Counted from the first letter of the stretch, positions 29,309 through 38,412 are shown. The stretch: DNA of 64,000 bases from Citrobacter amalonaticus (GCF_002918555.1 NZ_PQMB01000002.1:420410-484409), one strand, 5' to 3'. Notes: generated from the letters alone by a model not told the origin. Program-made: numbers and translations.

Positions 29309-29836
29309 TTAGTTCAGACCGACGTATTTAAATTCGTAGCTCACATCGAACGGCTTCCACCAGCGGCCCACGCCGGTATCGCTGTCGGTATGACGGTGCA
29401 TGCCCGCTTTTGACGGCGGCTCAATGTGATAGGTCACTTTGTAGTTGCCCACCCCCATCATTTTGATGTTCGCGCCGTAGTGAGGACCGTCGCTGGCCAC
29501 CATCGGCATGAAGGTCCCTTCCTGTTTTTCACCGGTATCGCTGTTGACCAGGGTGTAGCTGATGGTCAGATACGGGATCCACTCACCGGCGCCAAAGCCG
29601 TTTTTACTGCCTTCCACCGCATGGATATCCGCCTCGAGGTGAATATCGGCTTTTGCAGCCGGTAAACCCATGCCGCGAGGCTCCATATCGATCGGCTGGA
29701 GATAAACGGCCGCCAGCTCCATTTCATTCATCACAACAGGCTCACCTGCCGGATACTCTTTGAAAGCAAATGCCGCCGGAGCGGTGAAAATTCCGGCCAT
29801 CACTGCGCTGGCAAACAGGGTTTTCTTCATGGTCAT
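29309..29836 (-). CDS. fetP: FetP, P19-family periplasmic iron-binding protein
   Basis: A 175-residue protein: signal peptide ending AAFAF, then EYPAGEPVVMNEMELAAVYLQPIDMEP and PPSKAGMHRHTDSDTGVGRWW, the hallmark metal-binding residues (Met and His) of P19/FtrA/Tp34 proteins. It binds copper and iron at the dimer interface and feeds the FTR1 permease. GAGAGGA upstream fits the start at 29836, though an ATG two codons later is also usable. Follows fetM by 29 bp. Confidence 0.93.
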   Translation of the reverse strand: MTMKKTLFASAVMAGIFTAPAAFAFKEYPAGEPVVMNEMELAAVYLQPIDMEPRGMGLPAAKADIHLEADIHAVEGSKNGFGAGEWIPYLTISYTLVNSDTGEKQEGTFMPMVASDGPHYGANIKMMGVGNYKVTYHIEPPSKAGMHRHTDSDTGVGRWWKPFDVSYEFKYVGLN

Positions 29837-29865
29837 CAGACATATCCTCTCGTCTAAAATCGCAA

Positions 29866-31812
29866 CTACGGATTATTTTTAATCGTTTCCCCAGGAACGG
29901 CGCTTTTCCGCCGCATCACCCACAGCGCGACCAGCGCGGCGAGCAGCAATACGGCCTGCGGCAATAGCGTTTCCATATAGGGATAAATTCCCAGCCAGCT
30001 GATTTCAGGAAAGCCGTTAAGCAGCGTAGGCTGGAACAATTTGCCTTCCACCAGTTCCAGTACCCCTTTGCCTGCAAACACGAAGGCCATCAGGTACATG
30101 AAGCTGCCGGTAAACATAAAGAAGGGTTTCAGCGGCAGACGTACCACCGAGTAGCGCATGATTAGCCAGGCCGCCAGCAGCACGACGCAGCCGATAACAA
30201 AACCAGCGCCAATCGCCATATGCCCGGCGACATCTTTCGCATCGCCGATCAGGGCGTAATAAAACAGCACGGTTTCCGCCCCCTCGCGATACACCGCGAG
30301 GAAGCTGGTCAGCCACAGCCCAACCAGCGAACCGCGGGAGAGTGAATGAGAGAGTTTGCCTTCGAGCCAGGCCTTCCAGTGTCGGGCTTCGACTTTGGAG
30401 AGCAGCCAGTAACTCATAAAGAACAGCATCACCATGGCAATCAGCATCGTCACGCCTTCCAGCAGCTCGCGACTGGCACCGGAGTTGGTGAACAGCAGCT
30501 GGAAGATAGCCGCTGTAATCACGCTGGCGATCAGGGCGGCAATCACCGACTGACGAATGAGCGGCAGCTTATCCTGATGATTGTTTTTCACCATGTAGGC
30601 GACGATCGCCGCCACGATCAGCAGGGCTTCCAGCCCCTCACGCACGATGATCATCAGGCTATAGAGCAGCAAGCTCCACTGCGTCTCTTCCCCTTCACCA
30701 AGCATCGTCACCGCGTTTTGCAGATCCTGCGCCAGGGCATCGGCTTCCGCATTCAGCCTTTCTACCGGCTGCCCGGCCTTCATCAGGCTAACCAGACGCG
30801 TAAAATAGGCCTCCAGCGTGGTTTTAAACGCCGGGTTGCGAGAGCCGATTTTGTTTTCCATGCCGCTGGCTTCGAAGCGATCGAAGTAGCTGTCCTGAAC
30901 GTCCAGAATGGCACTCTGGGCATCACCGCCCTGATAACGGGTAATGGCGGCCTGAATGCTCTGGTTGATGCCGCTTGCCACCTCCGCCCAGTTGGTTCGG
31001 ACATTCGCCTCTTCTGCCGCTGGATGACTTCCCGCACTTTGCGGGGCAGTAATTTGCTGATCGTCACGGGTTGTCGGCAGTCCAGGCAGAATATCCTCAA
31101 TGTCCTGCAACAGCGTGGTGACCTGATAAGCAACATCGTTGAGACGTTCCGGCTGTGCGGTCAAAGCAATCAGTGCCGAAAATTGTTGGTTAATGGCCGC
31201 GGCGTCTTTGGCGGAACGGTTTTGCCTGACCGACATTTCCATTTCAGAGTTTTTAAAACCCTGATAGTGCGCCTGCTGAACATGTTGGCTGGCGGTGGTA
31301 AAGTTTCCGGCCTGGTAATCACTCACCGCCCGGGCGAGCAGATCGTCGATGATGCGGAAACTCTCCTGCCAGTGCAGGGCGATATCCGTTCGGGAAAGAG
31401 CACTGTGTTGCTCCTCGGCAACCAGCCGATGCCCACCGTCCAGCACCGGTTCAACTTCACGCAGCGACGCCTTCAGCCAGTCGATTTTAGCCTGCACTTC
31501 GGAGAGTGATTTTTTATCGCCAATCATTCGGCGGATCTCGCCAAAGGCGCTCTCCATCTCGTAGCTTTTGCTGGCGGAAATGTTGATGCGGATTGGCCCT
31601 TCCAGGTTTTCGAATACCTCGAAGTAGGCCATTTGTACCGTTCGGCGCGCCTCGTCGGTGCGCTGTTGCGAGTAGAGTTCTGCCGTTTTATCAAGGCGTT
31701 GTTCAATGTCATCAATGAACGGGGCATGGTACGTCGCCCATACGCTAACGCTCACGAACAGGCTGCACACAAAAACAAGCAGAGACAGACAGGACTTACG
31801 CACGGCACGCAC
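29866..31812 (-). CDS. fetM: FetM, FTR1-family iron permease with periplasmic domain
   Basis: About 648 residues: N-terminal signal, a long helical periplasmic domain (about 25-370, with repeated helical motifs such as AYFEVFENLEGPIR, HYQGFKNSEMEMSVRQ and SYFDRFEASGMENKIG), then an FTR1 domain with seven helices and two REGxE motifs (REGLEALL, REGAETVL). This is FetM as described in uropathogenic E. coli. The longest open frame begins at 31872, but that start places the Fur box inside the coding region; GTG at 31812 (or 31803) gives a normal signal peptide. Head of the operon. Confidence 0.88.
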   Translation of the reverse strand: MRAVRKSCLSLLVFVCSLFVSVSVWATYHAPFIDDIEQRLDKTAELYSQQRTDEARRTVQMAYFEVFENLEGPIRINISASKSYEMESAFGEIRRMIGDKKSLSEVQAKIDWLKASLREVEPVLDGGHRLVAEEQHSALSRTDIALHWQESFRIIDDLLARAVSDYQAGNFTTASQHVQQAHYQGFKNSEMEMSVRQNRSAKDAAAINQQFSALIALTAQPERLNDVAYQVTTLLQDIEDILPGLPTTRDDQQITAPQSAGSHPAAEEANVRTNWAEVASGINQSIQAAITRYQGGDAQSAILDVQDSYFDRFEASGMENKIGSRNPAFKTTLEAYFTRLVSLMKAGQPVERLNAEADALAQDLQNAVTMLGEGEETQWSLLLYSLMIIVREGLEALLIVAAIVAYMVKNNHQDKLPLIRQSVIAALIASVITAAIFQLLFTNSGASRELLEGVTMLIAMVMLFFMSYWLLSKVEARHWKAWLEGKLSHSLSRGSLVGLWLTSFLAVYREGAETVLFYYALIGDAKDVAGHMAIGAGFVIGCVVLLAAWLIMRYSVVRLPLKPFFMFTGSFMYLMAFVFAGKGVLELVEGKLFQPTLLNGFPEISWLGIYPYMETLLPQAVLLLAALVALWVMRRKSAVPGETIKNNP

Positions 31813-31826
31813 CCAATAATACAAAT

Positions 31827-31845
31827 GATAATTATTATCATTATC
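31827..31845 (-). promoter_or_regulatory. Fur box upstream of fetM
   Basis: GATAATTATTATCATTATC matches the Fur consensus at 18 of 19 positions, the best in the window. It is 15 bp before the proposed GTG start. A TTGACA on the minus strand at 31885-31890 may be the -35 element. Predicts tight iron repression of the Fet operon. Confidence 0.88.
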
Positions 31846-32042
31846 TATCTTTGCGTCATTTGTACATGACATGGATCATAAAAATGTCAACAAATGACAG
31901 ATTATGTAAATTTGTTTCATTGAAATGTGATGCGCATGGAATTGCGCTGCCGCAAAAAATTAATTTTGCAACAACGCAAGGGAAATGGCGGCAGCATACT
32001 CGCCGACACGGAGGATATTACCGGCGAGTATACAGAATGAGG

Positions 32043-32813
32043 TTATGGGGAAATCAGCGTTGATGCGTTAAGTATATTAGGGTCGTGAGCCAGTCGTTGC
32101 AGAAAATGTCCGTAACCCTGTTCCCCCATCCAGTAGTTAATACTCTTTTCTACTCCGATTGAGGTTAGCGTCGCGCCTGAAATACCGTCAATGGTATTTT
32201 CATCAGGATCGGCTGATTTTCCCTGAACTATTTTCAGTGACGGTTTGCCATTATTATCGAGCAATATCTTACCCGGCCACTGTTTCCGCCAGTTCTCATC
32301 TTCCACTCTTGCCCCCAAAAATGGCGTTTCTCGCTGCTGGTAGTAATAGAGATTTTTGACCGTACGCCCATCCAGTCCCAGAGCCAGGAAGGCGTGCATC
32401 ATCGACTTCGCTCCCTTCCCCGAAACAGGAATTATAATACTTTGAATTTTATCATTTTTATCTTTTGCGAAATAAATATCCGCGAGCGGGCAGCGTTGAC
32501 GAATCTGTGCTGGATCGTGTTCCGGAGAAAGCGTCTTGCATCCCTCCCCCACGCGATTATCCGTCACAAACTCACCTGAATCTAAATTAACTTTACGTGC
32601 AATAATAGAGCGCTGATACATTTTTTCTATTGACTGCTTATCCTTCAGCTCCGTTTTCAGTAAACCGGCGGCGTGCACAATTGCCGCATGTTTATCCTCT
32701 CCGGACGGCTCCGTCATTTCGCCCTGATATAGCACAAACCAGGCGATAGCGATAAAAAAAACAAGAACACAAAACACCATCATTGATACAACAATAATTT
32801 TACCCTTGCGCAT
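32043..32813 (-). CDS. stand-alone NqrC/RnfG-like FMN-binding protein
   Basis: A 256-residue protein resembling NqrC, subunit C of the sodium-pumping NADH:quinone reductase: N-terminal membrane anchor (residues 6-29), a periplasmic domain with PVSGKGAKSMMHAFLALGLDGRTV and FLGARVEDENWRKQWPGK, and the flavinylation motif DGISGATLTS, where Thr of SGAT takes FMN covalently. No other nqr or rnf gene and no apbE is in the window. It lies upstream of fetM and in the same direction, separated by 230 bp and the Fur box. An orphan extracytoplasmic flavin carrier is a reasonable guess; link to iron reduction is speculative. Confidence 0.82.
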   Translation of the reverse strand: MRKGKIIVVSMMVFCVLVFFIAIAWFVLYQGEMTEPSGEDKHAAIVHAAGLLKTELKDKQSIEKMYQRSIIARKVNLDSGEFVTDNRVGEGCKTLSPEHDPAQIRQRCPLADIYFAKDKNDKIQSIIIPVSGKGAKSMMHAFLALGLDGRTVKNLYYYQQRETPFLGARVEDENWRKQWPGKILLDNNGKPSLKIVQGKSADPDENTIDGISGATLTSIGVEKSINYWMGEQGYGHFLQRLAHDPNILNASTLISP

Positions 32814-32977
32814 TTTACTTTAATCCCTGTCAAAAAAACCTCATTAACATATTAAGATATGCCATCACCTGTCAGGAATTGCAACCACAAGGCATGGCAA
32901 AATATATAAAAACGCGGCGTTCAAACCTGAATTAAATATCAGAAAAAGATGTGTTTACTGTTATTTTCCCCGCACAA

Positions 32978-32998
32978 TAAAAAACCGGGTTTCCCCGG
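32978..32998 (-). terminator. terminator of the scs operon
   Basis: CCGGG-TTTC-CCCGG hairpin followed by a seven-T run on the minus strand, just past the scsD stop at 33007. Confidence 0.85.
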
Positions 32999-33006
32999 CG
33001 TTTTAT

Positions 33007-33513
33007 TCAAAACGTTCTTGCCCACCACAGGCGGAGTTTCATTCCCCAGTAGCTGGTCCAGCCGCTGGTTGTGGAAATCACCTGTCCCTTCGACACCACC
33101 ACCAGCGTTGGCGTTACGTTGATCGCCCAACTGCGTGAGAGCGCGCCGCTGGCGTCATTGACTACCGGGAAAACCACGCCTTTACGCGCCAGCCCGTGCA
33201 TTACCGTTTGTGCATCGCCGGAGCGCAGGGCGATAGTCATCACGTTTTCGCCTTCCGCGTGCAATCGCGCCACATCCGGCGTCGTAAACCGACAAATACC
33301 GCACCAGCTTGCCCAGAAATAGAGCAGGACGGGCCTCTCTTCGCTGAGCGACGCCAGCGTAACCGTTTCCCCGTCAAGGGTCGGCAGCGCCGTGCTGCCG
33401 AAGGCGGGCGGTACCTGCGGCGCGCGCCAGGCATCCATCAGGATCGCCCCCCCCGCCAGCAGAACCAGCAAGATCAGCCCTTCGCGCAGCCAGCGTCGTA
33501 GTTTACTGACCAT
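33007..33513 (-). CDS. scsD: ScsD, membrane-anchored thioredoxin-like protein
   Basis: A 168-residue protein with one N-terminal membrane helix (EGLILLVLLAGGAILMDAW) and a periplasmic TlpA-like thioredoxin domain, active site SWCGICRF (CGIC) and cis-Pro INVTPTLVVV. Part of the suppressor-of-copper-sensitivity locus known in Salmonella. It overlaps scsC by 11 bp. Confidence 0.93.
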   Translation of the reverse strand: MVSKLRRWLREGLILLVLLAGGAILMDAWRAPQVPPAFGSTALPTLDGETVTLASLSEERPVLLYFWASWCGICRFTTPDVARLHAEGENVMTIALRSGDAQTVMHGLARKGVVFPVVNDASGALSRSWAINVTPTLVVVSKGQVISTTSGWTSYWGMKLRLWWARTF

Positions 33514-34126
33514 TCGCCACCGCCCGTTTTTCTTTGACCACCGCTTCCAGTACCTCCCAGGAAACCGCGCCGGGGATCAGTTCATCGCCAATAATCGTCG
33601 CTGGCGTTCCCTGCACGCCAACCAGACGCGCAAGTTGCAGATTGGTGCTCAGAGTTTCCATGCTCTTATCATCCAGCGTAACCGCCGCCACGCCCGACTT
33701 CTCCTGCGCCTGCTTAATACTCGCGGCGGTGTGGTACCCCTTTTTCTGCATCAGTTTTTTATGCAGTCCGGGGAACTGCCGGGGATGTTCACGCCAGGTG
33801 GTCAACGCCGTGCGGGCTGACAGCACGGAGCTTTCTCCTTTAAACGGCAGCGGCTTAATGATTACCGCAACGTCCGGATACTTCTGCACAATTTTTTCCA
33901 GCATCGGGTCAAGCTGCTTGCAGTACGGGCAGTTGTAATCGGTAAAATTAATCAGCGTCAGTTTTGCCTGCTTCGCTCCAATACGCGGGCTGGCGGGATC
34001 GTGAAACAGCGCCTGCTGAATCAGCGCTTCAATTTGTTTTTCCTGCTCCGGCGTGAAAGGCGCAGTCTCTTGCGCCAGACTTACGGCAGAAAACAGGGTG
34101 AACACCAGCGCAATCAGGGTTTTCAT
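33503..34126 (-). CDS. scsC: ScsC, periplasmic DsbA/DsbG-like protein
   Basis: A 207-residue protein with a signal peptide (MKTLIALVFTLFSAVSLA) and a thioredoxin fold with NCPYCKQLD (CPYC site) and cis-Pro VGVQGTPATII. The N-terminal helix region before the fold suggests the oligomerising stalk described for ScsC. It partners ScsB in redox homeostasis and copper tolerance. Its start overlaps the scsB stop by 4 bp. Confidence 0.94.
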   Translation of the reverse strand: MKTLIALVFTLFSAVSLAQETAPFTPEQEKQIEALIQQALFHDPASPRIGAKQAKLTLINFTDYNCPYCKQLDPMLEKIVQKYPDVAVIIKPLPFKGESSVLSARTALTTWREHPRQFPGLHKKLMQKKGYHTAASIKQAQEKSGVAAVTLDDKSMETLSTNLQLARLVGVQGTPATIIGDELIPGAVSWEVLEAVVKEKRAVANGQ

Positions 34127-36003
34127 GGCATAACTCCTTTGGTATCCGTCAACGTTTGCAACACCGCATCAGTGGTCAACAACGTCGGCAACGCCTGGCC
34201 TTCCGGTAAACCGGGACCGTAAATTTGGTTATACGGCACAGCGACCTGGCCGCGTTTTTTCAGAAAATCGGTGATGGCGTCAGAAGGCAGCGTCCAGTCG
34301 CCACGTAGCGCCACGATGTCAGATTGTTGCAGCGCAGCCTGAACCTCTTCTTTATGCAACACGTTGTATTTGTTCACCTTACAGGTAATACACCAGTCTG
34401 CCGTGACGTCGATAAAAACACGCTTATGCTGCGCAAGCGCGTCCGCAATCGCGCGATCGCTCAGCGGCTGCCAGTTCACGCTTTCCTTCGCCAGCGTTTG
34501 GGTTGAGAAGCCAAAGTGCGGCAGCAGCAGGGTCGCCAGCCAGATAGCGGAACCGAGCATCATCAGACCTAACAGACGGCGCAAGGTATTCATCCAGCGA
34601 CCAGGACGCGGTAAGCGCAGGGCAAGACCGGGACGCAACGCCACCAGCAGCCAGGGCAGGCTCATCCCCAGACCGAGCGCCAGGAACAGCCCCCAAAGCG
34701 TCGGTAGAGAAGCAGTGAGCGCCACGGCAACCGCAGTACCGAGGAACGGTGCGCTGCACGGCGTGGCCAGCAGGGTGGCAAACGCCCCCTGCCAGAAATG
34801 CCCTGACAGGCCGTTGCCGCCACGGGTGGCAAGCTGAGTGGTCATCTTCGATGACAGACGAAACTCGAACAGGCCAAACAGATTGGCGCTGAAAACCAGC
34901 ATCACCAGCACCATAAAGCCAATGAACCACGGATTCTGGAACTGGATCCCCCAGCCAGACGCCTGGTGGGTCAACCGCAGCAGGGTCATCAGCAACGCCA
35001 GCGCCATAAAGGAGACCAGAATGCCACTCACGGAGACCAGAAACTGACGGCGGATCTGTCGGCGATTCTTCTCCTCCACCAGTAAGATCGAACCAAGCTT
35101 CATCCCCAGCACCGGCAGCACGCACGGCATGAGATTGAGGATCACGCCCCCCGCCAGCGCCATCAGCACCACCTGCCAGAGCGGCAGGTCCGTATGCTGC
35201 GCGGACGACGCAGCCGCCACCGTAACCTGACTTTCCTGCGCCATGCCATTATCTGCCAGCACCAGCGTGAGCGACTTACCGTGTATATCCGGGGCGCCCT
35301 CCCCCCAACCGTCATGAACCGGCACCGTTGCCAGAAGCATTTCGCCTTCAACACGAATCTGCGGCTTACCGAAGTCCACCTCGTCAAGGGCATCGAGATA
35401 CAACTCCGGCGCCGACCAGCCTCCTGTACGCCGCGCCTCCACAACCAGTTCACCCGCCCGGGCGCTGGCGTTCAGCGAATCCGTCACCCCCTGCGCCAGC
35501 GGCACCTGGCCCATCGCCTGGGCATAGTCATGCGCAAAATCCGCATCCTGACGGGAAGGCGTCAGCGAAAAGGGAAAATCGGTAAGCAGGCAGACGGTGC
35601 TACAGGTGGAAAGCGTCAGCACGCCCGCAATGGTGGCGGGAGATGGACCGCGAACCACCAGCGGAAGAGTGACACGATCGTGATAACCCTGAGTTGTGAT
35701 ATTCGCCACCTCAAAGCGGGCAGGCGTCGGCCAGAACCACTCCACCTCTGGCATCTCATTGTGCCAGGCAATGGAGGGCGCAACGCCGCCTTCTCCCGGT
35801 GAGCGCCAGTAGGTTTTCCAGCCCTTCTCCAGCCTGATATCCAGCAGCAGGCGCGTTTCGCCCTGAGCTGAAGTATCCGCACGAAGTCTCACGCTGGCAT
35901 GGTCGTTATCGGGAGATCGCAACCAGCCGCTTTCTGCCGCCCATGCCGTAGGCAGCCAAAGTAATAACAGGCAGCAGACCGTCTGCCTGAGAATAAGCAT
36001 CAT
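34123..36003 (-). CDS. scsB: ScsB, DsbD-like thiol electron transporter
   Basis: A 626-residue protein: signal peptide (cleavage near AWAA), an N-terminal periplasmic domain (about 25-270) with CSTVCLL, a membrane domain of eight helices with conserved cysteine sites (NLMPCVLPVLGMKLGS, ATPCSAPFLGTAV), and a C-terminal thioredoxin domain with ADWCITCKVNK. It passes electrons from cytoplasmic thioredoxin to ScsC and probably ScsD. First gene of scsBCD, 48 bp after scsA. Confidence 0.95.
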   Translation of the reverse strand: MMLILRQTVCCLLLLWLPTAWAAESGWLRSPDNDHASVRLRADTSAQGETRLLLDIRLEKGWKTYWRSPGEGGVAPSIAWHNEMPEVEWFWPTPARFEVANITTQGYHDRVTLPLVVRGPSPATIAGVLTLSTCSTVCLLTDFPFSLTPSRQDADFAHDYAQAMGQVPLAQGVTDSLNASARAGELVVEARRTGGWSAPELYLDALDEVDFGKPQIRVEGEMLLATVPVHDGWGEGAPDIHGKSLTLVLADNGMAQESQVTVAAASSAQHTDLPLWQVVLMALAGGVILNLMPCVLPVLGMKLGSILLVEEKNRRQIRRQFLVSVSGILVSFMALALLMTLLRLTHQASGWGIQFQNPWFIGFMVLVMLVFSANLFGLFEFRLSSKMTTQLATRGGNGLSGHFWQGAFATLLATPCSAPFLGTAVAVALTASLPTLWGLFLALGLGMSLPWLLVALRPGLALRLPRPGRWMNTLRRLLGLMMLGSAIWLATLLLPHFGFSTQTLAKESVNWQPLSDRAIADALAQHKRVFIDVTADWCITCKVNKYNVLHKEEVQAALQQSDIVALRGDWTLPSDAITDFLKKRGQVAVPYNQIYGPGLPEGQALPTLLTTDAVLQTLTDTKGVMP

Positions 36004-36051
36004 AATTTTTCTCCATCAATGATTAACTAACTGTCGATTGCAGTCGGTCTG

Positions 36052-36414
36052 TCATTCACGGAAAACGCAGAAACGGAGGTGTACCCGCAGCGTGGGCGGC
36101 GAGATGGCTCGCGGAGGAAAGAAAGGTAGCCGCATCGCCCGCATTGGGGCCAGCAGCGTCAGCAACAGGCAAAGTGCGAGAATCGCCCCTTCAAACAGCA
36201 CCGGTGGCGCGGCTAACAGCGATTTGGCGCTAAGTTCACAGGGGGTTACCGGAGAGGCATCATCCGTTGAGGTGGCTGACGTTTGGGCAACAAGCGTCGT
36301 GGCTGTCTCTGTCTGTAAGGCGTGCAAACCCGCCATGCGCTGGGCGGTACAAACCATCACCACAACACATGCCAGACACAGAAACCACCATCCCAACCGT
36401 TGTTGTTTCGCCAT
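36052..36414 (-). CDS. scsA: ScsA, small membrane protein of the scs locus
   Basis: A 120-residue protein with two membrane helices (WWFLCLACVVVMVCTAQRM and ILALCLLLTLLAPMRAM) and an extracytoplasmic loop containing PCELSAKSLL. Matches ScsA of Salmonella by position upstream of scsB and by composition; in Salmonella scsA is separately transcribed and linked to peroxide tolerance. Start placed at MAKQQRLGWW; five upstream codons are also open. Confidence 0.85.
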   Translation of the reverse strand: MAKQQRLGWWFLCLACVVVMVCTAQRMAGLHALQTETATTLVAQTSATSTDDASPVTPCELSAKSLLAAPPVLFEGAILALCLLLTLLAPMRAMRLPFFPPRAISPPTLRVHLRFCVFRE

Positions 36415-36511
36415 CAGCGCCTCATTCATTGACGCGAGCTATGATAGCCACTGACGCATTTTACGCAACCTTTGCGCTGTAAAGTTATGTCGGAGGTGAG
36501 AGGGGCGGGTG

Positions 36512-37084
36512 TTACAGAGCGGCGGCATGACAATGATACCCCGCCGCGTGGGGGGTTGACTGATACGCCCGGTATAATGCGCAAAGTTCCAGTATGCTTT
36601 TCGTTCCCGTCCGTTTCATTAACCCACTTCGCTGAACGCTGATAGTGACCGGGCTCACGCCGCGGATACGGGCGATTTCATCAATAGAGTGACCTCGTAA
36701 GGTTAACTGCATAATCTGCTGTTCAGCGCGAGTAAACTTAAAGTGATTCTGAGCGTGACTGCCGGGCGCATTTTGCCTGCGCAGCATCTCCATCACCGCC
36801 AGCGTCTGACGTAGTTCACTCAGGGTTAAATGTTCTGCCACACAAAGCGTTGTCAGCTCAGAAGACAAACGGTTCAGCAGGTCATAGTGACGCTTTGCAG
36901 AGATAAAAATGGCGAAATCTGTCGGAGGATGTAGCGTCAGACACGTGAATATTTCCGCAGGATCCATGCCGGCCATGACATAAAGACAGAGTGATAATGG
37001 CGAGGATTGTTCACGATACTCCATCTGCTTTATCATTTCTTTAACACCATAAATAAAGAATTGGTCCTTCCCGTAAACATTCAT
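36512..37084 (-). CDS. LuxR-type regulator
   Basis: A 190-residue protein with a C-terminal LuxR HTH at about 118-172 (FTRAEQQIMQLTLRGHSIDEIARIRGVSPVTISVQRSGLMKRTG). The N-terminal 110 residues have no receiver-domain motif and resemble those of enterobacterial orphan LuxR proteins such as those near fimbrial genes. It is followed downstream by scsA in the same direction (97 bp) and preceded by a 626-bp AT-rich gap. Target unknown. Confidence 0.8.
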   Translation of the reverse strand: MNVYGKDQFFIYGVKEMIKQMEYREQSSPLSLCLYVMAGMDPAEIFTCLTLHPPTDFAIFISAKRHYDLLNRLSSELTTLCVAEHLTLSELRQTLAVMEMLRRQNAPGSHAQNHFKFTRAEQQIMQLTLRGHSIDEIARIRGVSPVTISVQRSGLMKRTGTKSILELCALYRAYQSTPHAAGYHCHAAAL

Positions 37085-37356
37085 ATCGTCCCCATAGATA
37101 AACAGACTCCTGGATCCTCATTTAATATTGAGAATCATTTTTATTTTTCTGGCATAGCTCATTTTACTGTAATGTCGTCTCTGATAATCCAGGAAAATAT
37201 TTAAGACAAAATAAAGCAAATCTTCCCTCTGTAAAAACCAAACCACGAAAATGACCAACCGCACCCCAAAAACCCTCCCCTGAGGAACTAAGAATATCTT
37301 TAAAAATATCAAAAATAAGATTCACCGGTTAAATAAAAATATGAGATCAACCACTC

Positions 37357-37376
37357 AAAACATCATTTCATTTTTT
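37357..37376. promoter_or_regulatory. KdgR-like operator
   Basis: AAAACATCATTTCATTTTTT resembles the KdgR consensus (GAAAC..TTGTTTCATT type), with one change in the left arm and two in the centre. It lies 335 bp before the oligogalacturonate porin gene, in an AT-rich promoter region of 626 bp. Expected if the pectin genes answer to 2-keto-3-deoxygluconate. Confidence 0.5.
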
Positions 37377-37447
37377 GTAAAAGTTATTTCCATGATTCAT
37401 TATGCGCTTATAAAATTACGCAAGAAAAAATGTAATGAACAATGTGT

Positions 37448-37563
37448 GGTGAATCCCCCTAAGCGGCGGGGTCAGCTGATCTGAGACTGTCCTCATGGAT
37501 GTTTCTTTTTTATGGACGAACGGGTGCGATCAGCCGCACGTTCACCGGGAGGCACCCGGCACC
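37448..37563 (+). other. GC-rich structured leader of unknown identity
   Basis: Inside the otherwise AT-rich gap, about 115 bp fold well on paper: GGTGAA at 37448-37453 pairs with TTCACC at 37541-37546, GTGCG/CGCAC at 37524-37539 forms an inner hairpin, and CCGGG-AGGCA-CCCGG follows at 37545-37559. A short T-run (about 37506-37511) sits in the middle. This could be a riboswitch-like leader, a small RNA or a repeat element. I have an impression of similar blocks elsewhere in enterobacteria but cannot name one. Confidence 0.4.
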
Positions 37564-37710
37564 ACACGCCAACTTAATGAAATAATGACAATTTATCGAT
37601 GCCATATGCTGTCGCCTGGCATCATATGGCAGGGCCATCATTTTCTTTAAATATCCTCTGACGATATGGAGAGGACTCTTTTACCTTTGGAATAAAACAA
37701 GAGGCTTTAT

Positions 37711-38412
37711 ATGTTGCGTTCATTTTTATTGATGACTGTACCCTTTATGAGCATCGCGGCACATGCTGTGACTTTCGACTATCGCCACGAAATGAATGAT
37801 AAAGGTGGAAATAATCACAAAGACCGGTTACTCATGTCCCATCGTTTCGCCAATGGCTTCGGACTCTCGCTGGAGGGAAAATGGAAAGGTTCACAAAATA
37901 AAGATAAAGCCTTTGATGAAACGGTAAGTAACGGAACAGAAGTCGTTGCCAGCTATGTTCATAAATTCAACTCAACCTTCCAGATTGAACCGGGTTTTTC
38001 CCTGGATACGAATTCATCTTCCAATAACTACCGGCCTTATCTGCGTGGGAAAGCGAATCTTAATGAGGATATCAGTGCGTCTTTACGTTATCGCCCTTAC
38101 TTTAAACGAAACTCAAACAATATTGGCACATCAAAAGACACATCCGAAAATGGTTATAATCTGACCTCCGTCTTAACCTTCAAGCTTAATAAAGATTTTC
38201 AGCTTGATTATGAGCTCGATTATAAAAAAGCGAACTCTGCTGGTGTGATCCTCGCAAACAATAAGAGCGAAGACTGGACGCATGATTTTAAACTGACCTA
38301 TAAGCTGGATAAAAACTGGTCACCTTATGCCGCCATCGCCAATGTCTCTGGGGATAAACTCACCAATGAAAGACAAACCCGCTACCGTGTTGGCGTGAAA
38401 TACACTTTCTGA
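37711..38412 (+). CDS. KdgM-family oligogalacturonate-specific porin
   Basis: A 233-residue outer-membrane protein. Signal peptide MLRSFLLMTVPFMSIAAHA; then the KdgM pattern: VTFDYRHEMND start, KDRLLMSHRFANGFGLSLEGKW, and C-terminal TRYRVGVKYTF ending in Phe as in 12-strand porins. KdgM-type porins admit oligogalacturonides. AAGAGG precedes the ATG. Followed 69 bp later by a pectate lyase, so the pair takes up and cuts pectin fragments in the periplasm. Confidence 0.93.
   Translation: MLRSFLLMTVPFMSIAAHAVTFDYRHEMNDKGGNNHKDRLLMSHRFANGFGLSLEGKWKGSQNKDKAFDETVSNGTEVVASYVHKFNSTFQIEPGFSLDTNSSSNNYRPYLRGKANLNEDISASLRYRPYFKRNSNNIGTSKDTSENGYNLTSVLTFKLNKDFQLDYELDYKKANSAGVILANNKSEDWTHDFKLTYKLDKNWSPYAAIANVSGDKLTNERQTRYRVGVKYTF

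Noticed and set aside
30346-31509. 387-codon open frame on the plus strand
   Set aside because: It is antisense to fetM, whose domains and Fur box are clear; the translated sequence has no recognisable motif and composition of a shadow frame.
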